Assembly: GCA_964353185.1 (NCBI GenBank) | Contig: CAYGUV010000006.1 | Span: 44,543 to 108,542 of the forward strand | Length of the DNA stretch: 64,000 nucleotides | Origin: GCA-2708415 sp964353185 | GTDB lineage: Bacteria; Pseudomonadota; Alphaproteobacteria; Micavibrionales; Micavibrionaceae | Direction of reading: 5' to 3' | Shown here: positions 60,433 through 64,000 of the stretch, piece by piece | Layout: each line of letters opens with the position of its first letter | Numbering within the stretch: position 1 is the first letter of the stretch | Made by a program: the position numbers and the translations under genes | The notes under the pieces: generated by a model | The model's input: only the letters and a program-made list of their open reading frames with translations | Told to the model about the DNA's origin: nothing | Database searches by the model: none

Positions 60433-63400
60433 TTAAGTCTGATTGACTTTGTTAGGGTCAGGCACTTCTACGGGGGACTTATCTAGTTTGGTATTACTGG
60501 CTGTCACCAATTCACCCACAATTTCATTAATAACCGCGCTTAATGCTTCGGATCGGCGCTCTCCATTATTGGTTGATGCCATGATACGGCGCTTTATTTC
60601 ACCGCGCGCGCTTCCGCCGGGGAAGTTTGCTGCTAACATTTGTCTGGCACGATGTGCGCCCAATTGATCATATAATCGGGTACGGATTGCGACATCTTCC
60701 GATGATGTTGATAGCGCCCATAATTCAATAGGGCCAAGCGTGTTATATAAATGCTGTTCGTATCGGCCATCTACCGTTCCTAAAACCAATAGAACCGGCG
60801 CACCGCCTGCTTTTGGTCCGGTCAAGTTATGGCGGATAACATTTCGCGCGGTATCCGATAAGCCAAAGCGGTCTTTGATATTATCAACCGCTTGATCCGA
60901 AATGGCCGCCCCCAAAACCCATATACCAGTGGCCAAATCAATCATGTTATCATCAAAATCATCTAATAATTGTGATGAAAGAGCGATCTGCACGCCACGC
61001 TTACGACCCTCACGTACATCACGTACAACCTGATTTCGAACAGACAACGAATTATTGGTACGATGAAATTCATCATAACAAAGACGTTTGGGTGTTTCCA
61101 TGATGTCTTGAATTCTTACTTCATGCCATGAGCGGTATTTATCAGGAATAGAGGCTAACATCTCTGGACCAACCCACCAATTACGCACCAATGTTTGGCG
61201 CGCAAGCATGTACATGATAGCGGTTTGACGATCTGCCGTATCATCCCCTTGCGGTGAAACATCCATCAAATCAAGCGCACAAATGCGTGCATGCGACACA
61301 TCAAATTGTGTTACAGCAGACAAAATTGGATATTCCCGAATAGCAGAAGTAATCATCCGTTCAAACGCATTGATTACATTTTCACTAGTACCAATCGTTG
61401 CATCTTCTAATAAAGATTGAATTTGCGGACGACGCGACGCCGTAATAGCATCTGCTAAAGTGGGCATCGCATAACGCTGCGCCTGAATGGCAATGGCTGT
61501 TTCACCCAGATCAAACATATGGTCCACCACATCCCACCAATAAGGATCTACGGGTAAATGTACGTTATGCTTTTGTAGTGCCTCATCCACCTTATTATTC
61601 AATCGTGGTAAATATGGCCGTGGCTCCGCATTAGCCGCCTTATCATCACGCCATCGATACATTTCATCAAGCACCAATCCAGCCAATTGTTGAACACCAT
61701 CATAGGGGCGTTCCGCGCCTGGCGGTGTACTCAAAAGGGTCAATAGCTCAACCATATAGCTTCGCTCATCAATCATTGGATAACGACAGCCCAATTGCGT
61801 ATCAAATGGGTTTACCGCATATTTTTGATTCATTTGCAGGCGATAATGCTCAACCTCGTTTTGGCGTTCTTCTGGCAAGGCTTCTTTGATTAATGAAATC
61901 ATACCCGATGAAGATGGGCCAATATCAATGACAGCAATGTAAGGTAATTTTTGAATCCCTGGGGATAAAACTGTGGCTAGGTTAGTTGAATTTAACAATA
62001 CCGATTTACCGGCCCCTGGCTGGGCAAAAATTAAATCAAACCACGTCGTCGTCATATTTGTCCCTGTTTGGTACGGCCAAACTTTACCATCAGGCGTTCT
62101 AAATAACATTGCACCATTTTCAAATGGTGATGACGGACGCTGCCATGGCATTAATTTCATGACCTCAAACATAGGGGCAATGGCGGCAGGCGCCGTTCCC
62201 GCACAATGAATCCCCAAGGCCGATGACATCACACTATCAAGCGGATCTCCTGAAAATTCACTGACTTGGCAATACCCCCAACTCTCAATGGACTGAACCA
62301 AATTTGACAAACGATCTTCTACTAATTTTAGGTCACTATGCGGGGCCCAAGTCGCTGCCGAAATTCTTAACTTCACAACAGGCTCCTTACGCGATAACCG
62401 CATAAGTCCCTCTAATGAATATTTAATTTGTTTATTAAGCGCATTGGTAACACCCAACATCGTCGCCGCAGAAGAGCGCAACGCAGAACTTTGCGCCCCA
62501 CCGCCTTCAATTAAAAATGAAATACGATACGGAACATCCGCATCAAACAAACGATTAAGCAACATTGGAAACGGACTCGGGTCCATTGGGGCCAAGGTAA
62601 CATCGGCGCCACCCCAAAATTTACTCCCAATTCGTACAATTGAATCATTCACAACATGCGCGTCTGCCAATGATAATTGCTGACGCAGTGATGGCCATAA
62701 AAGCTCCGATAAATCAGTCGAACTTGTCTGGGCGCGGGGCTGAATATCATCCCCAGGCAAATTGGCGCGCCATTCTTCGTGCGCCTTGCTTGGATATAAA
62801 TTATTTTTAATGGCGCGCAAACTATCATGTGTACTCAACACATTTCCTGAAATACCTAATTCATCAAGGGAGGACATGATTGATGCAACGAAACTTTTGT
62901 GACGTGTACGCAATGCATCTAAAGCCGCCATTGGAAATTGTGATCGTGGCGCTTTCACCCATTTTTTATTTCGCGCTTCTTTCGCAGCGCGAGTCATCTC
63001 ATTCTTTGTCAAGACAGAGGGGCGCGTCCATAAAACAAAATAACATTCTTCAAACGCTAAATACCGTGATAAATGACGAATACGTTCTTCAAACACATCA
63101 TCAACACGAAGGCCCGTATCTTTCGCAGTTTTTCGCGATGGCCTTACCAAATCTTCTAAATGTTCTTCAATACGTTCAGGGTCACGCACAAAATACATTT
63201 GAATGGCGTGACCAGGGCGGTCAAATCGCGCGCCAATTTTTATTGTCGCACTTTCAATTAAATGCTTATATTCCTCTTCACCAACCAATTGTCGGCTACC
63301 ATCTATTTTTACGTAAGACACCAATGACCCATCAGATGCAGCTATTGTTTTAGGGCCATCGGCTGTTTCCAAACGAATATAACTTTCAAGCGATTTTTTC

Positions 63401-63444
63401 AGCGCAACTTGAAAAGGGCTCATTAATTTATCTAAAAAACTCAT
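60433..63444 (-). CDS. icmB: Type IVB secretion ATPase IcmB/DotO
   Basis: A 1003-residue protein, the same size as Legionella DotO (about 1009). It starts with KSLESYIRLETADGPKTI and an N-terminal domain of VirB4 kind. The Walker A motif is AQPGAGKSVLLNS near residue 480 and a Walker B-like segment is LCYDEFHRT near residue 790. DotO energises the inner-membrane complex of Dot/Icm systems. In Legionella the order icmC-icmD-icmJ-icmB is fixed. Here an IcmD-like gene lies upstream on the same strand, but no IcmJ gene is seen between. A terminator separates the two. Confidence 0.93.
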   Translation of the reverse strand: MSFLDKLMSPFQVALKKSLESYIRLETADGPKTIAASDGSLVSYVKIDGSRQLVGEEEYKHLIESATIKIGARFDRPGHAIQMYFVRDPERIEEHLEDLVRPSRKTAKDTGLRVDDVFEERIRHLSRYLAFEECYFVLWTRPSVLTKNEMTRAAKEARNKKWVKAPRSQFPMAALDALRTRHKSFVASIMSSLDELGISGNVLSTHDSLRAIKNNLYPSKAHEEWRANLPGDDIQPRAQTSSTDLSELLWPSLRQQLSLADAHVVNDSIVRIGSKFWGGADVTLAPMDPSPFPMLLNRLFDADVPYRISFLIEGGGAQSSALRSSAATMLGVTNALNKQIKYSLEGLMRLSRKEPVVKLRISAATWAPHSDLKLVEDRLSNLVQSIESWGYCQVSEFSGDPLDSVMSSALGIHCAGTAPAAIAPMFEVMKLMPWQRPSSPFENGAMLFRTPDGKVWPYQTGTNMTTTWFDLIFAQPGAGKSVLLNSTNLATVLSPGIQKLPYIAVIDIGPSSSGMISLIKEALPEERQNEVEHYRLQMNQKYAVNPFDTQLGCRYPMIDERSYMVELLTLLSTPPGAERPYDGVQQLAGLVLDEMYRWRDDKAANAEPRPYLPRLNNKVDEALQKHNVHLPVDPYWWDVVDHMFDLGETAIAIQAQRYAMPTLADAITASRRPQIQSLLEDATIGTSENVINAFERMITSAIREYPILSAVTQFDVSHARICALDLMDVSPQGDDTADRQTAIMYMLARQTLVRNWWVGPEMLASIPDKYRSWHEVRIQDIMETPKRLCYDEFHRTNNSLSVRNQVVRDVREGRKRGVQIALSSQLLDDFDDNMIDLATGIWVLGAAISDQAVDNIKDRFGLSDTARNVIRHNLTGPKAGGAPVLLVLGTVDGRYEQHLYNTLGPIELWALSTSSEDVAIRTRLYDQLGAHRARQMLAANFPGGSARGEIKRRIMASTNNGERRSEALSAVINEIVGELVTASNTKLDKSPVEVPDPNKVNQT

Positions 63445-63645
63445 ACTGTAGAAACTCTTCTGAAACGAAATGGTCTAAGGTAATTATTACAAAATTTGAC
63501 CTTTATTATACACATTAAAATACAGATAGGGAAATGAACCGTAAAGGGGCTAACAACTTATATTGTTGTGTTTTTTAATAAATATTTCAATGCCTCAAAA
63601 ATCGCTATTTATTCTTATTCCTCAACCCTTGAAATAAAGCACAAA
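63445..63645. other. Gap between IcmD-like and IcmB genes
   Basis: About 200 bases without an ORF. It holds AT-rich sequence that must contain the icmB promoter, because a terminator blocks read-through from the IcmD-like gene. No IcmJ reading frame is visible. Confidence 0.6.
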
Positions 63646-63676
63646 AAAGCGCCGTATATAAACTATACGGCGCTTT
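63646..63676 (-). terminator. Strong terminator of the IcmD-like gene
   Basis: A perfect 13-bp stem (AAAGCGCCGTATA with its complement) with a five-base loop is followed on the minus strand by a T-run (seen as A residues at 63643-63648). It lies 24 bases after the IcmD-like stop. Confidence 0.93.
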
Positions 63677-63700
63677 GGTAAATCTTTTTATTCTCTAATC

Positions 63701-64000
63701 TTAGTTAACGGCAAACTCAACAGCGTTCAATGGAGCTGTTACTGCGTTTCCGCCATCACCAATTGTGTTTGTCATTGCTTCGTACACGATTGGTAGGGCA
63801 AATAATCCACCACCAGCTGTTAAACGGATCGCACCATGTTGTAATGGTGTTTGTGATGGGTTCTCAACATGGTCTTTGATTTTCAAAATACCCAAAACAC
63901 CCAATAAAATACCCAACATATATGACACACCAGTCAAAAGACCTGGAATGCTTGAGATAGATGTTGTGATGTTTTCTGCGATAGATGAAAAGTCATTTCC
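63701..64000 (-). CDS. IcmD/DotP-like membrane protein, partial (5' end outside the window)
   Basis: At least 100 codons, open at the window edge, read to a stop at 63701. The core is GVSYMLGILLGVLGILKIKD, HVENPSQTPL and a second helix around LTAGGGLFALP. This is the IcmD/DotP pattern: two helices around a K-x-K-D-H loop with a Pro motif. It resembles residues 50-105 of the composite protein at 57640. In Legionella IcmD follows IcmC and precedes IcmJ-IcmB, so the place upstream of icmB is expected. The start and signal peptide lie outside. Confidence 0.8.
   Translation of the reverse strand, partial: GNDFSSIAENITTSISSIPGLLTGVSYMLGILLGVLGILKIKDHVENPSQTPLQHGAIRLTAGGGLFALPIVYEAMTNTIGDGGNAVTAPLNAVEFAVN

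Noticed and set aside
1..64000. tRNA genes, rRNA genes, CRISPR arrays, insertion sequences or prophage genes
   Set aside because: No cloverleaf-like TTCGA arms, regular spacer-repeat units, transposase motifs or phage structural genes were seen by eye on either strand; a tRNAscan or ISfinder search was not possible here.

Overview
The window looks like chromosomal DNA of a free-living, Gram-negative alphaproteobacterium of moderate to low GC. The lineage evidence is the cluster aroQ-accB-accC-aat followed by convergent DUF2155, MlaD and NDUFA12-type genes, together with a TIGR02300 (FYDLN-type) acidic protein and a ClpS-ClpA pair. LPS heptose synthesis (hldE), DAP and amino-sugar synthesis, and a Dot/Icm-like type IVB secretion locus argue against a reduced endosymbiont. 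A Micavibrio-like predatory lineage would fit, but this placement is inference. The sequence holds one 100-N scaffold gap (30255-30354), which is flanked by an identical 55-bp direct repeat and is best read as an unmerged contig overlap.

Layout. 0-6 kb: a small membrane protein, guaB, a LysE/ArgO exporter, rlmE, and an M48 protease with a TPR tail. 6-8.5 kb: two DsbA-like thioredoxins, a PCuAC copper chaperone and aroQ. 8.5-13 kb: accB-accC-aat facing DUF2155-MlaD-NDUFA12, then RidA. 13-19 kb: clpS-clpA and a DD-carboxypeptidase with a SPOR domain, flanked by two members of an unrecognised pilin-like family. 19-26 kb: lipoprotein, hldE, a MshEN-like/BTLCP fusion, pyk, msrB, a candidate small RNA, and phoH. 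26-38 kb: SCO1, FadL, a PA2169-type protein, SCP2, panC, acyl-CoA dehydrogenase, an M32 carboxypeptidase homologue without its metal-binding residues, a FadN-type bifunctional enzyme and a thiolase. 38-45 kb: TIGR02300 protein, glmU-glmS, FemAB-like and DUF3108 genes. 45-53 kb: dapD, a RelA/SpoT-like HD protein, dapE, then def-fmt-truA and rmuC, and the third pilin-like gene. 53-57 kb: rpmH-rnpA-yidD-yidC-engB. 57-64 kb: a Dot/Icm-like set (an IcmD/IcmC composite, the IcmB/DotO ATPase, and an IcmD-like protein cut by the window end), interrupted by a UbiH-type hydroxylase.

How genes fit together. The 26-38 kb block supports uptake (FadL) and beta-oxidation (acyl-CoA dehydrogenase, FadN-type enzyme, thiolase) of exogenous fatty acids, which suits a lipid scavenger or predator. 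The Dsb/PCuAC/SCO1 genes point to envelope thiol chemistry and copper delivery to cytochrome oxidase. The most unusual items are the one-polypeptide MshEN-like/TM/LapG-like protease, the catalytically dead M32 homologue, the dispersed three-member pilin-like family, the composite IcmD-IcmC protein, and the stand-alone RelA/SpoT-like HD protein.
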